From Dysosmobacter welbionis (GTDB lineage Bacteria > Bacillota > Clostridia > Oscillospirales > Oscillospiraceae): DNA of 64,000 nucleotides. The notes below the pieces were generated by a model, which saw only the letters and a program-made list of their open reading frames with translations, did no database searches and was not told where the DNA came from. Shown here in pieces: positions 26,278 to 34,221 of this stretch; the first letter of the stretch is position 1, and each line of letters begins with the position of its first letter. The DNA is taken from the NCBI RefSeq assembly GCF_005121165.3, contig NZ_CP034413.3, forward strand, positions 248,001 to 312,000, read 5' to 3'. A program made the position numbers and the translations under genes.

Positions 26278-26341
26278 AAGCAAGCAATAAAAGATGACGA
26301 TAAAAAGCGTCGACAAAAATGTGACGGTAAAAACTGACAAT
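26266..26341 (+). repeat. 13-bp tandem repeats downstream of the R-M operon
   Basis: About six units with a period of 13-14, each with a (G)A(C/T)(G/A)ATAAAA core (GAGCGATAAAAGC, AAGCAATAAAAGA, TGACGATAAAAAGC, GTCGACAAAAATG, TGACGGTAAAAAC). The array resembles that at 18838-18900, so the R-M operon plus macro fragment lies between two related arrays. Confidence 0.6.
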
Positions 26342-26356
26342 AACACCACACTGCCG

Positions 26357-26393
26357 AAAGGAGCTGGGACCGGCGAGTCTCAGCTCCTTTTTT
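26357..26393 (+). terminator. Intrinsic terminator after the R-M operon
   Basis: AAAGGAGCTG (26357-26366) pairs with CAGCTCCTTT (26381-26390), followed by T residues. It ends plus-strand transcription before the convergent sigma-like gene. Confidence 0.85.
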
Positions 26394-26401
26394 CATACTG
26401 A

Positions 26402-27166
26402 CTATTCCTTTTTCTCTGATCCATTCAGGCTGGCCCAGTGCTGGCGCAGCAGCCGTTCTACTTCTCTGCGAAGGGAATTTTGGAACATGACAGCCATAAC
26501 CAATGCGCTAAGCACTGCAGCCACAGACTCCAGCCAGGGATATGCGGCCCAAAGCTGTTCTCCCCAGCAAGCAAGCGGAACACCAACAAGCAGCATAAAC
26601 AGCAAAATAATGATGACAACGTCGGGTCTGCCGTAGCCTTCACGTCTTTTGATTTTGGCCCGTATCTGTCGAAGCGCACGGGCTCGGATATCCCGGATGT
26701 TTCTGGACGAACACTGTTTGTCCTGTGCGACGGATTCAGTGGACTCGCCATTGATGACCGTGCGGAACAAAATCTCCCTCTGCAGTTCGGTCAGTGCATG
26801 CAGGGCGTCATAGATTTGGGTGTCCAGATACATGAAGGGATCTTCATCAGAACCCTCTGGCAGATACTTGCTTCGGTCAAACCAACGTCTGTCATTGTAA
26901 ATCGCATTGCGTACTTCCTCCGGCAGGAACGCTTCCGGATTGTAAGATTGGGGCTGCTTTATATCCACATCCTCCAGAGTATCCGGTGCTACACGCTTGT
27001 GAAAGTTCGCCTCGCTGTAGTAGAGCATATGCTCCAGCTCCTTCCACTCCTCTGGATGCTCCTTCACCCATTGGTCTGCGGCAGCGGTAGCTTCCGGGTC
27101 CATTTCATGTATCCAGCGCCAGTCAGACCGAAGTTCTTTGTACGACTGAGTATCTTTGAAGGACAT
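26402..27166 (-). CDS. Sigma-70 region 4-like DNA-binding protein with two C-terminal membrane segments
   Basis: 254 residues. The middle part (residues 118-175, ALHALTELQREILFRTVING then ESVAQDKQCSSRNIRDIRAR) is a sigma region 4/LuxR-type helix-turn-helix. Two hydrophobic stretches follow at 183-200 (VVIIILLFMLLVGVPLAC) and 211-229, with a short loop. The N-terminal 110 residues are acidic and have no recognisable sigma region 2, so it is not a complete ECF sigma factor. A membrane-tethered regulator is the simplest reading; it may respond to an envelope signal. It stands alone on the minus strand beside the transfer genes. The ATG follows AAAGGGTGG. Confidence 0.7.
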   Translation of the reverse strand: MSFKDTQSYKELRSDWRWIHEMDPEATAAADQWVKEHPEEWKELEHMLYYSEANFHKRVAPDTLEDVDIKQPQSYNPEAFLPEEVRNAIYNDRRWFDRSKYLPEGSDEDPFMYLDTQIYDALHALTELQREILFRTVINGESTESVAQDKQCSSRNIRDIRARALRQIRAKIKRREGYGRPDVVIIILLFMLLVGVPLACWGEQLWAAYPWLESVAAVLSALVMAVMFQNSLRREVERLLRQHWASLNGSEKKE

Positions 27167-27319
27167 GAGCTCACCACCCTTTCTGCGTTCACAAAAAATT
27201 TACGATTCCAGACCTTCCGATTTTGCGAATTTTCTCTAAGTAATAATAGAAGGACAATTTCACCCGGGTGAGGTTGCCCCTGGTTCGGTACGGCACGGTA
27301 TCCGCGCCGACGAATCCAC

Positions 27320-27430
27320 ATGACCTTTGACAGAGCATCTATGAGAGCATGAGCGCTCTCCGCCATACGGCGATCCGCTCGGAAGGTCATTCCATCTCTG
27401 GCCGTGTTCCCGGGAGCACGGCCTCTTTTT
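27320..27430 (+). ncRNA. Candidate structured RNA with terminator
   Basis: ATGACCTT (27320-27327) can pair with AAGGTCAT (27383-27390). The enclosed stretch holds two perfect short hairpins, GAGAGC/GCTCTC (27343-27360) and CGCC-ATAC-GGCG (27361-27372). Directly after comes an intrinsic terminator, GGCCGTG/CACGGCC (27400-27423) followed by TCTTTTT. No coding frame crosses the region, which lies in the 512-base gap between two divergent genes. A small RNA or riboswitch-like leader is inferred from pairing alone; no known class is recognised. Confidence 0.5.
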
Positions 27431-27678
27431 ATTCTAACACGGAGGAGGCGAAAAAGATAGTTTACAGATGAGGGCAAAGGAGGAATGTGGATCACACAGC
27501 ACACCCGAAAAACAAAAACCGCCGTGACTGCGGCAACAGTCCGGCGGCTCGGCGCACACACAGGCACGCACAAATTTACTGATAAAAGTATATCAGGTAA
27601 ACAGCAGAAAAGCAATGAAAATTTTTCTGTTCCCTGTGTGAGCGTCATCGGACTCTACGACAATACAGGAGGTATGAA

Positions 27679-28224
27679 TTGAGTTTCAACAAATGGCCCA
27701 AGCGCAGCGCAGAGAAAAACTATTTTATGGTACCAAACGAGATATTCAGCGTCGGTCTGGATTTTCGTGAGATCTCCATCTATTCCTATCTGCTCCGGTG
27801 CGAGAATCGTAAGACCTACCAGTGCTACCCCAGTTACAAAACCATCGGTCATGCGATCGGCATGAGTGAAAATACAGTGGCAAAGTATGTGCGGCAACTG
27901 GAGGAGAAAGGTCTCATCTACACGGAGCCGACGATGGTACGAAGCAAAGATGGCAGACCCCTGAACGGAAATCTGCTCTACACCATCCGCCCTATCTCAG
28001 GTGTACTCGAAGCGTTCTATGAGCGGCAGTTCCGGCAGGCAGAGGAGGCTGCCGCCCGCTATCGTGTGGCAGAACTCCTCAAAAAGTCCAACGCACAGGG
28101 CCGCCAGAACGCCTTGTGTGCGCCTTTCCGGGAGGAAGAGAGTCCCAGTCCCAACCAGGGGGTTGAAACCGGATGTGAGCCGTTTTCGGAGGGATTTGAG
28201 AGGACGAAAGAAAAAGCAGGATAA
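27679..28224 (+). CDS. Replication-initiation-like helix-turn-helix protein of the mobile element
   Basis: 181 residues. The N-terminal winged-helix domain (YFMVPNEIFSVGLDFREISIY, then PSYKTIGHAIGMSENTVAKY) is of the HTH_36/RepA-N type found in initiator proteins of plasmids and mobilisable elements. It probably binds the element's origin or regulates transfer. The start is a TTG at 27679, five bases after AGGAGGT; an ATG at 27674 opens only a two-codon frame. The C-terminus is charged and low in similarity. It leads the transfer gene cluster (MobC, relaxase, Xis, Int). Confidence 0.72.
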   Translation: MSFNKWPKRSAEKNYFMVPNEIFSVGLDFREISIYSYLLRCENRKTYQCYPSYKTIGHAIGMSENTVAKYVRQLEEKGLIYTEPTMVRSKDGRPLNGNLLYTIRPISGVLEAFYERQFRQAEEAAARYRVAELLKKSNAQGRQNALCAPFREEESPSPNQGVETGCEPFSEGFERTKEKAG

Positions 28225-28239
28225 AGGCATGGCGTCGCA

Positions 28240-28400
28240 GGCGTCGCCGCAGCCGCCACTTCTGCCCGCAGTGCGGGCAGTTTCGGACGCTTGAAGCTGG
28301 CGTCTTTGAGAGACAAAAAAAGCTCCGATGGCGTCAGCTTCCCCGAAAAGCCCCGTGTTGCAGGGTTTTTCAAGGATGTCTTACAGCAAAAAGGAGGAAT
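28240..28400 (+). other. Candidate origin of transfer
   Basis: The 179-base gap before the MobC-like and relaxase genes holds two inverted repeats: a perfect CTGCCCGC/GCGGGCAG (28262-28280) and an imperfect one with arms starting GAAGCTGGCGTC (28293) and ending GGCGTCAGCTTC (28341). Origins of transfer usually sit just upstream of these genes and have such repeats beside the nick. No nick site can be named. Confidence 0.4.
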
Positions 28401-28403
28401 TGA

Positions 28404-28838
28404 ATGAGTAAAGAAACCAGAGAGCGCATTGCATTCCGGATGCAGCCGGAAACCAGAAGAAGGATCGAGCAGTGGTACGCCGCCGACAACTGCCAGAGCA
28501 AAAATGAGTTCATCGAGAAAGCCGTGAACTTCTATGTGGACCATCTGGAGATACAGGACAACCAAACGCTTTTGCCTATGGCGATCCAGTCTGCCATTGA
28601 CGGCAGACTGAGCAGAATGGAGGACTATATCGCCCGCAGAGATTTTACCAGATGCGTGGAGCAGGACATGACCAACGGCATCATCGCGGAAGCGTTCGAG
28701 ATGGATCAGGATGATCTGAAGCGCAGGCGGGCACAGAGCGTCCGGAATGTGAAGACCACAAACGGTCTCATCTCGTTGGAGAAATACGCACGCTCCCGTC
28801 AGGAGCAGGACTGGGATGATGATGAATGGCAAGACTGA
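28404..28838 (+). CDS. MobC-like ribbon-helix-helix relaxosome accessory protein
   Basis: 144 residues. The N-terminus (RIAFRMQPETRRRIEQWYAA then SKNEFIEKAVNFYVDHL) is a ribbon-helix-helix DNA-binding domain as in MobC/relaxosome proteins, which bind the origin of transfer and help the relaxase. The C-terminal half is helical and acidic at the end. The ATG follows AAAAAGGAGG. It overlaps the relaxase gene by 13 bases, so the two proteins are coupled. Confidence 0.75.
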   Translation: MSKETRERIAFRMQPETRRRIEQWYAADNCQSKNEFIEKAVNFYVDHLEIQDNQTLLPMAIQSAIDGRLSRMEDYIARRDFTRCVEQDMTNGIIAEAFEMDQDDLKRRRAQSVRNVKTTNGLISLEKYARSRQEQDWDDDEWQD

Positions 28839-30766
28839 TCCTCAAGAGCCCTTATATCAAAAGCACCGGAGGAGCCTCCGGATACCTTCGCTACATCGCA
28901 ACGCGGGAGCGGGTGGAGCTTATCCCGGATGACCGTCCGCCCACACGAAAGCAGGAGCAGCTCATCGCCAAACTGGTCAAGGACTTCCCGGACAGCAAGA
29001 CGCTCTACGAGTACGAGGACTACCTGACGAAGCCCACGAAAGTCAACGCCTCTGCGTTCATCACGCTGGCGCTGGAAGCCAACTGGGATGCCATCCACGA
29101 GTCAGACCAGTACATGAAGTACATCGCCACCCGGCCTCGTGCCGAGCGCATCGGCGCACACGGTCTGTTCGGTGATGAGGAAACGGTCTCTCTGGAGAAA
29201 TCCATGGAGGAATTGGAGCGCTACACCGGAAACGTGTGGACGCATATCATCTCTCTCAAGCGGGAGGATGCGGTCCGGCTCGGCTTCGATAACGCCGCGG
29301 CGTGGCAAAATCTCATTCGGGCGCACCGCAACGACATCGCGGCGGCAATGAAGATACCGCCCGGTGACTTCCGATGGTATGCTGCCTTCCACGACGAGGG
29401 CGAGCACCCGCATATCCACCTGATGGCCTGGTCCGCAAAGCCGGGACAGGCCTATCTTTCCAAAGAGGGCATCCGTCAGATCAAGTCCAAGCTGACCAAC
29501 GATATCTTCCGCAACGAAATGCTCCATCTCTACGAACAGAAGTCAGAGTCCAGAGATGAGCTGGTGCGCCAAGCGCGGCGGGCGATGCTGGAACTGGTGC
29601 GTACCATGCAGGACAGCGTATGTGACCACCCGGATGCCGAGCGGCTCATGCTGGAGCTGGCGGCGCAGCTCGGAACAGTCAAGGGCAAGAAATCCTACGG
29701 CTACCTCCCCAAACGGCTGAAGAATCTGGTGGATGAGATCGTGGACGAGATGGAACGGCTCCCAGCCGTGAGCAAGTGCTATGACCAGTGGCTACTCCTG
29801 CAAGGCAAGGTGGCTGCCTACTACCACGACAAGCCCCAGGAGCGCATCCCGCTCTCACAGCAAAAGGAGTTCCGGCAGATCAAGAATGCGGTCATTCAGG
29901 AAGCGGAGCGCCTGCGCTTGGGTGAGATCGGCTTCGAGGAGAAGGGTCTCAATCAGCAGGACGAGCCGGAGGAATACCGCAACGCCTCCTACGACTACTG
30001 GACACTGCGGGATGAGATCCGGGACGAGAGCCTGACCATGGAGGAGCGCGGCGAAGCCGTCTCTGAAATGGAAAAGCTGGCGGAAAGCGGCGATATGTAC
30101 GCCCAGTACCTGATGGGAAAGCTCTGGCGGGACGGTCCTCTGCTGATACCCAACTCGGCGAATGCCCGGTACTGGTTTGAACAGGCGGCGGAGCAGGAAC
30201 ACATTGTGGCGCAGTACTCTCTGGCCAAGCTGTACCTCTCCGATGATGTGGAGGTACGGGATATCCGGCAGGGAATGAATTGGCTGTACACCGCCGCGGT
30301 CAACGGAAGCAGCTACGCCATGTATCGGCTGGCCAAGGAACTACTCAAAGGCGATTTGATCAAACGAAATAGTGATGCCGCGGTGGAGTGGTTCACCAGG
30401 TCGGCGGAGAGAGGAAATCCCTACGCCCAGTACATGCTGGGCAAGCTGTACCTCACCGGAAAGGAACTCCCCTGTGATGAGGAACGAGCAATCCACTGGC
30501 TGACCCGATCCGCCGAGCAGGGTAACCAGTATGCCCAGTATCTCCTGAACCATCTGGAAGAAAACCGCCCTCCCTCTGCAATGCTGGCAGTCACCCGGCT
30601 GCTCCATCACATGAGCCGGGTGTTCCGGGATAACTCCGTTCCCAAGTCGCGCCCCGGTGGTATCCAAATCGACCGTAAGCGGCTGAAGAAGCTGCAGGAG
30701 AAGCGCATGGCCCTGGGCCACAAGCTGGATGACCATGAGGAGCAGTGGCCCAATCTGACCATGTAA
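28826..30766 (+). CDS. MobP-type relaxase with C-terminal Sel1-like repeats
   Basis: 646 residues. The relaxase nicks the origin of transfer and pilots the strand into a recipient. The N-terminal 300 residues carry YIKSTGGASGYLRYIATRERVE (candidate catalytic tyrosines) and the metal-binding His cluster HDEGEHPHIHLMAW at about 188-200, as in MobP3 relaxases. From about residue 420 come at least four Sel1-type repeats (AQYLMGKLWRDG, VAQYSLAKLYLS, YAMYRLAKELLK, YAQYMLGKLYLTG, YAQYLLNHL), which usually mediate protein contact. No type IV secretion genes are in the window, so the element is mobilisable, not self-transferring. The ATG lies inside the previous gene. Confidence 0.88.
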   Translation: MARLILKSPYIKSTGGASGYLRYIATRERVELIPDDRPPTRKQEQLIAKLVKDFPDSKTLYEYEDYLTKPTKVNASAFITLALEANWDAIHESDQYMKYIATRPRAERIGAHGLFGDEETVSLEKSMEELERYTGNVWTHIISLKREDAVRLGFDNAAAWQNLIRAHRNDIAAAMKIPPGDFRWYAAFHDEGEHPHIHLMAWSAKPGQAYLSKEGIRQIKSKLTNDIFRNEMLHLYEQKSESRDELVRQARRAMLELVRTMQDSVCDHPDAERLMLELAAQLGTVKGKKSYGYLPKRLKNLVDEIVDEMERLPAVSKCYDQWLLLQGKVAAYYHDKPQERIPLSQQKEFRQIKNAVIQEAERLRLGEIGFEEKGLNQQDEPEEYRNASYDYWTLRDEIRDESLTMEERGEAVSEMEKLAESGDMYAQYLMGKLWRDGPLLIPNSANARYWFEQAAEQEHIVAQYSLAKLYLSDDVEVRDIRQGMNWLYTAAVNGSSYAMYRLAKELLKGDLIKRNSDAAVEWFTRSAERGNPYAQYMLGKLYLTGKELPCDEERAIHWLTRSAEQGNQYAQYLLNHLEENRPPSAMLAVTRLLHHMSRVFRDNSVPKSRPGGIQIDRKRLKKLQEKRMALGHKLDDHEEQWPNLTM

Positions 30767-30834
30767 GAGGCGCAAAAACTGGGCCGCAAAACAAAGAATT
30801 AAATCCTTCTGGGCGGAAGGTAGAAAGGAACTGA

Positions 30835-31053
30835 ATGAGAAAATCCAAATACAATTCTTTTGACGAACTCCCGCTGATGCTGACCGTGGAGGATGTGTCC
30901 CATGTGCTGGGCATCGGTCTGGCCCACGCCTACGAGGTGGCCCACCGCAGGGATTTCCCCACCATCACACTGGGAAGCCGCATCATCGTTCCCCGTGACA
31001 AATTCATGGAATGGATCGACGAACAGGCCGCGAAAAAATCTGAAATATTTTAG
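30835..31053 (+). CDS. xis: Excisionase (Xis-type HTH)
   Basis: 72 residues. A MerR/excisionase-type HTH (LPLMLTVEDVSHVLGIGLAH then AYEVAHRRDFPTITLG, RIIVPRDKFMEWIDEQ). Such a protein bends DNA at the attachment site and turns the integrase toward excision. It is directly upstream of int, the Tn916-like order. The ATG follows GAAAGGAACTGA. Confidence 0.85.
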   Translation: MRKSKYNSFDELPLMLTVEDVSHVLGIGLAHAYEVAHRRDFPTITLGSRIIVPRDKFMEWIDEQAAKKSEIF

Positions 31054-31100
31054 TAGCTATTCCAAAAACTCTGTGGTATGTGTTTGTGTTAAAAAGGAGG
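31054..31100 (+). promoter_or_regulatory. Repeated promoter-like leader, copy 3 (before int)
   Basis: TAGCTA (31054-31059), 17 bases, TATGTG preceded by TG, then AAAAAGGAGG. It sits in the gap between xis and int and matches copies at 16221 and 17945. Confidence 0.6.
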
Positions 31101-31108
31101 GATCATAA

Positions 31109-32338
31109 ATGGCAAAGAAACGAGCCAACGGCGAGGGCAGCATCCGCAAAAAGCCCAGCGGCCGCTGGGAAGGCAGATATACCCAGGGCATCGACCCAGT
31201 CACCGGCAAGGCCATCCAGGAAAGCGTGTCCGCCAAGACCCAGGCGGAGTGCAAAGAAAAGCTGGCGAAAGCCATTCGGGAAAACCGGGGCGTGCCGCTC
31301 AATCACACGGGCGACTACACCGCAGCGGAGTGGTGCCGCCTGTGGTTTGAAACTTACAACAAGCCCAACATCCGCTACAACACCGCCAAGGGCTATGAAG
31401 GGATCATTGAACACCACATCATCCCGGCCATCGGCGCGATCAAACTCAAACAGCTCTCGTCCATCCACATCCAGAGAATGTATAACGACCTGAAAGAAAA
31501 CGGCAGGATGCCCCGTGGGGCGAAACAGAATGACAAAGCCTTGTCCAACACCTTCGTGCGGCGTGTCCATGCGGTGCTGCAGGCGGCGCTGAAGCAGGCG
31601 GTGAAAGAGCGGCTCATCCCGTACAACCCCTGCGAGAACTGCCGCATCCCGCCCAAGGACAAGAAAGAGATGACCATCCTCCCGCCGGAGAAGATCGGCA
31701 GATACCTCCAGGAAGCGGAGAAGTACGGCGTCCTGCCTATGTTCTATCTGGAGTTGTCCAGCGGCCTGCGCCGGGGCGAACTGCTGGCGCTCCAGTGGAC
31801 AGATTTGAATGTAAAAGAGCGCATTCTGACGGTGAATAAGCAGGTCACCCGCATGGAGGGCGAGCTGGATGTGACAGAACCGAAAACGAAAAACTCTGTC
31901 CGCAAGGTGGCGCTGTCGCAGCAGGCGGTCGACCTGCTGGTACAGGAGCACGAGCAGCACCCGGACAACCCCATCCTGTTCCCGTCGCCCCGCACGGGCG
32001 GCTACTGGAGTCCGGACGCCGTGTCGAGGATCAACCGGAAGCTGCTGAAAAACGCAGGCATCGAGGAGCACGTGCGCTTTCACGACCTCAGACACACTTT
32101 CGCCACGATGGCAATCTCCAGCGGTGTGGATGTGAAGACCCTGTCCAGTATGCTGGGCCATTACAGCGCCGGGTTCACTCTGGACACCTATACGCATATC
32201 ACCAACGATATGCAGCGAGGCGCGGCAGAGAAGATCGGCGGCTTCATGGAATCGGCCACGGCTAAGCCGGAACCGGAACCGCCTGATCCGCCGGAGGAGA
32301 GCCGGTGCAAGGTGATACCTTTTGAAAAGGTAGTCTAA
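31109..32338 (+). CDS. int: Tn916-like tyrosine integrase
   Basis: 409 residues. Integrase of the mobilisable element. It has an N-terminal arm-binding domain (NGEGSIRKKPSGRWEGRYTQ), a core-binding domain and a full catalytic set: Arg in GLRRGELLALQW, a Lys in the beta-hairpin, HDLRHTFATM, LGHYSAGFTLDTYTH with the nucleophilic tyrosine. All residues are intact. The ATG follows GGAGGGATCATAA. A terminator-like hairpin follows, and the attachment site is expected just beyond it. Confidence 0.93.
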   Translation: MAKKRANGEGSIRKKPSGRWEGRYTQGIDPVTGKAIQESVSAKTQAECKEKLAKAIRENRGVPLNHTGDYTAAEWCRLWFETYNKPNIRYNTAKGYEGIIEHHIIPAIGAIKLKQLSSIHIQRMYNDLKENGRMPRGAKQNDKALSNTFVRRVHAVLQAALKQAVKERLIPYNPCENCRIPPKDKKEMTILPPEKIGRYLQEAEKYGVLPMFYLELSSGLRRGELLALQWTDLNVKERILTVNKQVTRMEGELDVTEPKTKNSVRKVALSQQAVDLLVQEHEQHPDNPILFPSPRTGGYWSPDAVSRINRKLLKNAGIEEHVRFHDLRHTFATMAISSGVDVKTLSSMLGHYSAGFTLDTYTHITNDMQRGAAEKIGGFMESATAKPEPEPPDPPEESRCKVIPFEKVV

Positions 32339-32344
32339 GTGAGC

Positions 32345-32388
32345 AAAGGGATTCCCTGGATCACTTTTGTTGTCCAGGGAATCCCTTT
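32345..32388 (+). terminator. Long hairpin after int
   Basis: AAAGGGATTCCCTGGA (32345-32360) and its exact complement (32373-32388) with a 12-base T-rich loop. A 16-bp stem next to the int stop; it likely terminates int transcription and could also be part of the element end. Confidence 0.75.
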
Positions 32389-32427
32389 AGGATGTATTAG
32401 AAAACACTAATTACTAATATGGAGCCT

Positions 32428-34221
32428 TCAGTAATCACTTCGACTATCTTGAAATTCCTGCAATGCAACCCAAAACGGCGAAGGTTCTTTACTGAACCAT
32501 CTCCCATATTGATTTTGCAAATTCTTTGAACGAATAAGAATACACGCTTTTCTTGCACGACTAACTGATACAAAACAAAGCCTTCGGGCTTCTGCCAGTT
32601 TTCTTGGAGTGTTATCATAGTAGCTGGGAAAGCTATCCTTTTCCATGCCCGGCAATATCACAACATCAAATTCAAGCCCTTTGGAGCTGTGCCTGGTTGT
32701 TAGGACAACTTGATTTTCTGGGATACCAAGCCGTGTTAGAAACTTAATCGTTAGCTGCGTATCGTGGCTTCGTGCTGTTTCGAGCAACTTATTGTAATTA
32801 TCAATCTCGTCAGGATATCGCTCTGAAGCAGTAAAAGCAGAAACAATTCCCACCTTTTTGTCAAGATAGCATAACCATTCCGATAGATTATCCTTATAAA
32901 CCTTACTTGCAGTTAAAGTTTGAAAAATTGTTCTTTTAAGTAAAAAGTAATCGTCTTCACTAATGATCCGCTTTTGAGAAATAAACGATTTCCAAGTTGA
33001 GCAAATTTCATCAAATGAGACGGAGCATTTATCCGAAACCCACTTTGCACAGTTTTGAATCCAGATAATAAGATCTGTTAATCTAAATGTTTGACGAGCA
33101 ATATACGCCGGAATATTTTGTCTGGAACATTCTTGTGCCAATTCTGTTACTTGTTTATTATTTCCGACTAAAACTGCTATTTCGTGGTATGGTATGCCTT
33201 CTGTGTGAAATCTGGATATCTGCTCAATAACTCTTTCATATTGTTCATCCATCCCTTTGGAACATTCGATGAATTCCAGTTTGGCGTGGTAGTCTTGGAG
33301 CTTTCCAGAAGCAATATATCCCCGGCTACTTTTTAGAACATATTCCGAGGCATCTACTATTGTTTGTGAACTTCGATAATTGTTTTTCAGGTGAATGCAA
33401 GAAACATCTTGGCGTTGGCTTAATTCTATAAGGTAATCAGGAGCTGCTCCTTGAAAATCATAAATTGATTGATCTGCATCCCCAACAGCAAAAACTTTAA
33501 TTCTTGTAAGATTTAATAGCGTTAAAATAAGTTCATGAAGCGGTTTTCCCAAATCTTGATACTCATCGACAATAATCCAAGGATACTTAGCCTCAAGTGC
33601 TTTGCGTACATAGGACTCATTTTTAATGAGTTCTACAGATTTTTTCACCATGCTGATAAAATCGAGATACTCGTTTTGTATCAAGAGTTCTTCAAAAGAG
33701 ATGGCAGCCTTTAGTGCAATATCATAGCTTTCTATCGCAACACGACTAATTCCCTTTATATTCCTTGTGCGCTCTTTATCTACATCAATGAGCTTTGGAG
33801 TTCCCTCATAATTCTGAGAATTAAAGAGACGATTCTTTTCAGCTTCAGAGATAATCCGGATAGGCAGTGGTATTTTGTATTGCGGATATAGGGCTGCGAA
33901 AGGAGTAATAATTTCTGAAAGACAAAAACTGTGAACTGTACCAAGAAAAACATTTTTGCGCTTTTCCAACCCTAACTTTACTAACCGACTTTTGAATTCT
34001 CGGACAGCCTCCGTACTATATGTTAAACATGCAAGGCCGCGTGGTGGATAAATCATCTCGGCTAATAGTTGCATAACTTTCAAAGTCAAAACTGTTGTTT
34101 TCCCACTTCCAGGTCCAGCAATTACAACTGTATTATTTACAGCTTTATATGCAGCAAACTGCATGTCATCTTCGCTTATTTCCTGCAATTTTTTCTCAAA
34201 ATAAGCATTCACCACATTCAC
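32428..34221 (-). CDS. gajB: GajB, UvrD-like helicase of Gabija
   Basis: 597 residues. Superfamily 1A helicase that partners the GajA nuclease in the Gabija defence system. Motif I is VVIAGPGSGKTTVLTLK (about 33-46), motif II WIIVDEYQDLGKP, motif III GDADQSIYDFQGA, motif IV NYRSSQTIVDAS, motif V TRHSSKGLEFDVVILPG and motif VI FVSVSRARKACIL. The start is a GTG at 34221 overlapping the gajA TGA, so translation is coupled. The gene is AT-rich compared with the flanking Cas and Wadjet genes, indicating separate origin. Confidence 0.9.
   Translation of the reverse strand: MNVVNAYFEKKLQEISEDDMQFAAYKAVNNTVVIAGPGSGKTTVLTLKVMQLLAEMIYPPRGLACLTYSTEAVREFKSRLVKLGLEKRKNVFLGTVHSFCLSEIITPFAALYPQYKIPLPIRIISEAEKNRLFNSQNYEGTPKLIDVDKERTRNIKGISRVAIESYDIALKAAISFEELLIQNEYLDFISMVKKSVELIKNESYVRKALEAKYPWIIVDEYQDLGKPLHELILTLLNLTRIKVFAVGDADQSIYDFQGAAPDYLIELSQRQDVSCIHLKNNYRSSQTIVDASEYVLKSSRGYIASGKLQDYHAKLEFIECSKGMDEQYERVIEQISRFHTEGIPYHEIAVLVGNNKQVTELAQECSRQNIPAYIARQTFRLTDLIIWIQNCAKWVSDKCSVSFDEICSTWKSFISQKRIISEDDYFLLKRTIFQTLTASKVYKDNLSEWLCYLDKKVGIVSAFTASERYPDEIDNYNKLLETARSHDTQLTIKFLTRLGIPENQVVLTTRHSSKGLEFDVVILPGMEKDSFPSYYDNTPRKLAEARRLCFVSVSRARKACILIRSKNLQNQYGRWFSKEPSPFWVALQEFQDSRSDY

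Noticed and set aside
27064-27648. A 194-codon minus-strand frame over the gene-free gap
   Set aside because: It overlaps the start of the sigma-like gene out of frame, has no ribosome site and crosses the structured RNA candidate.
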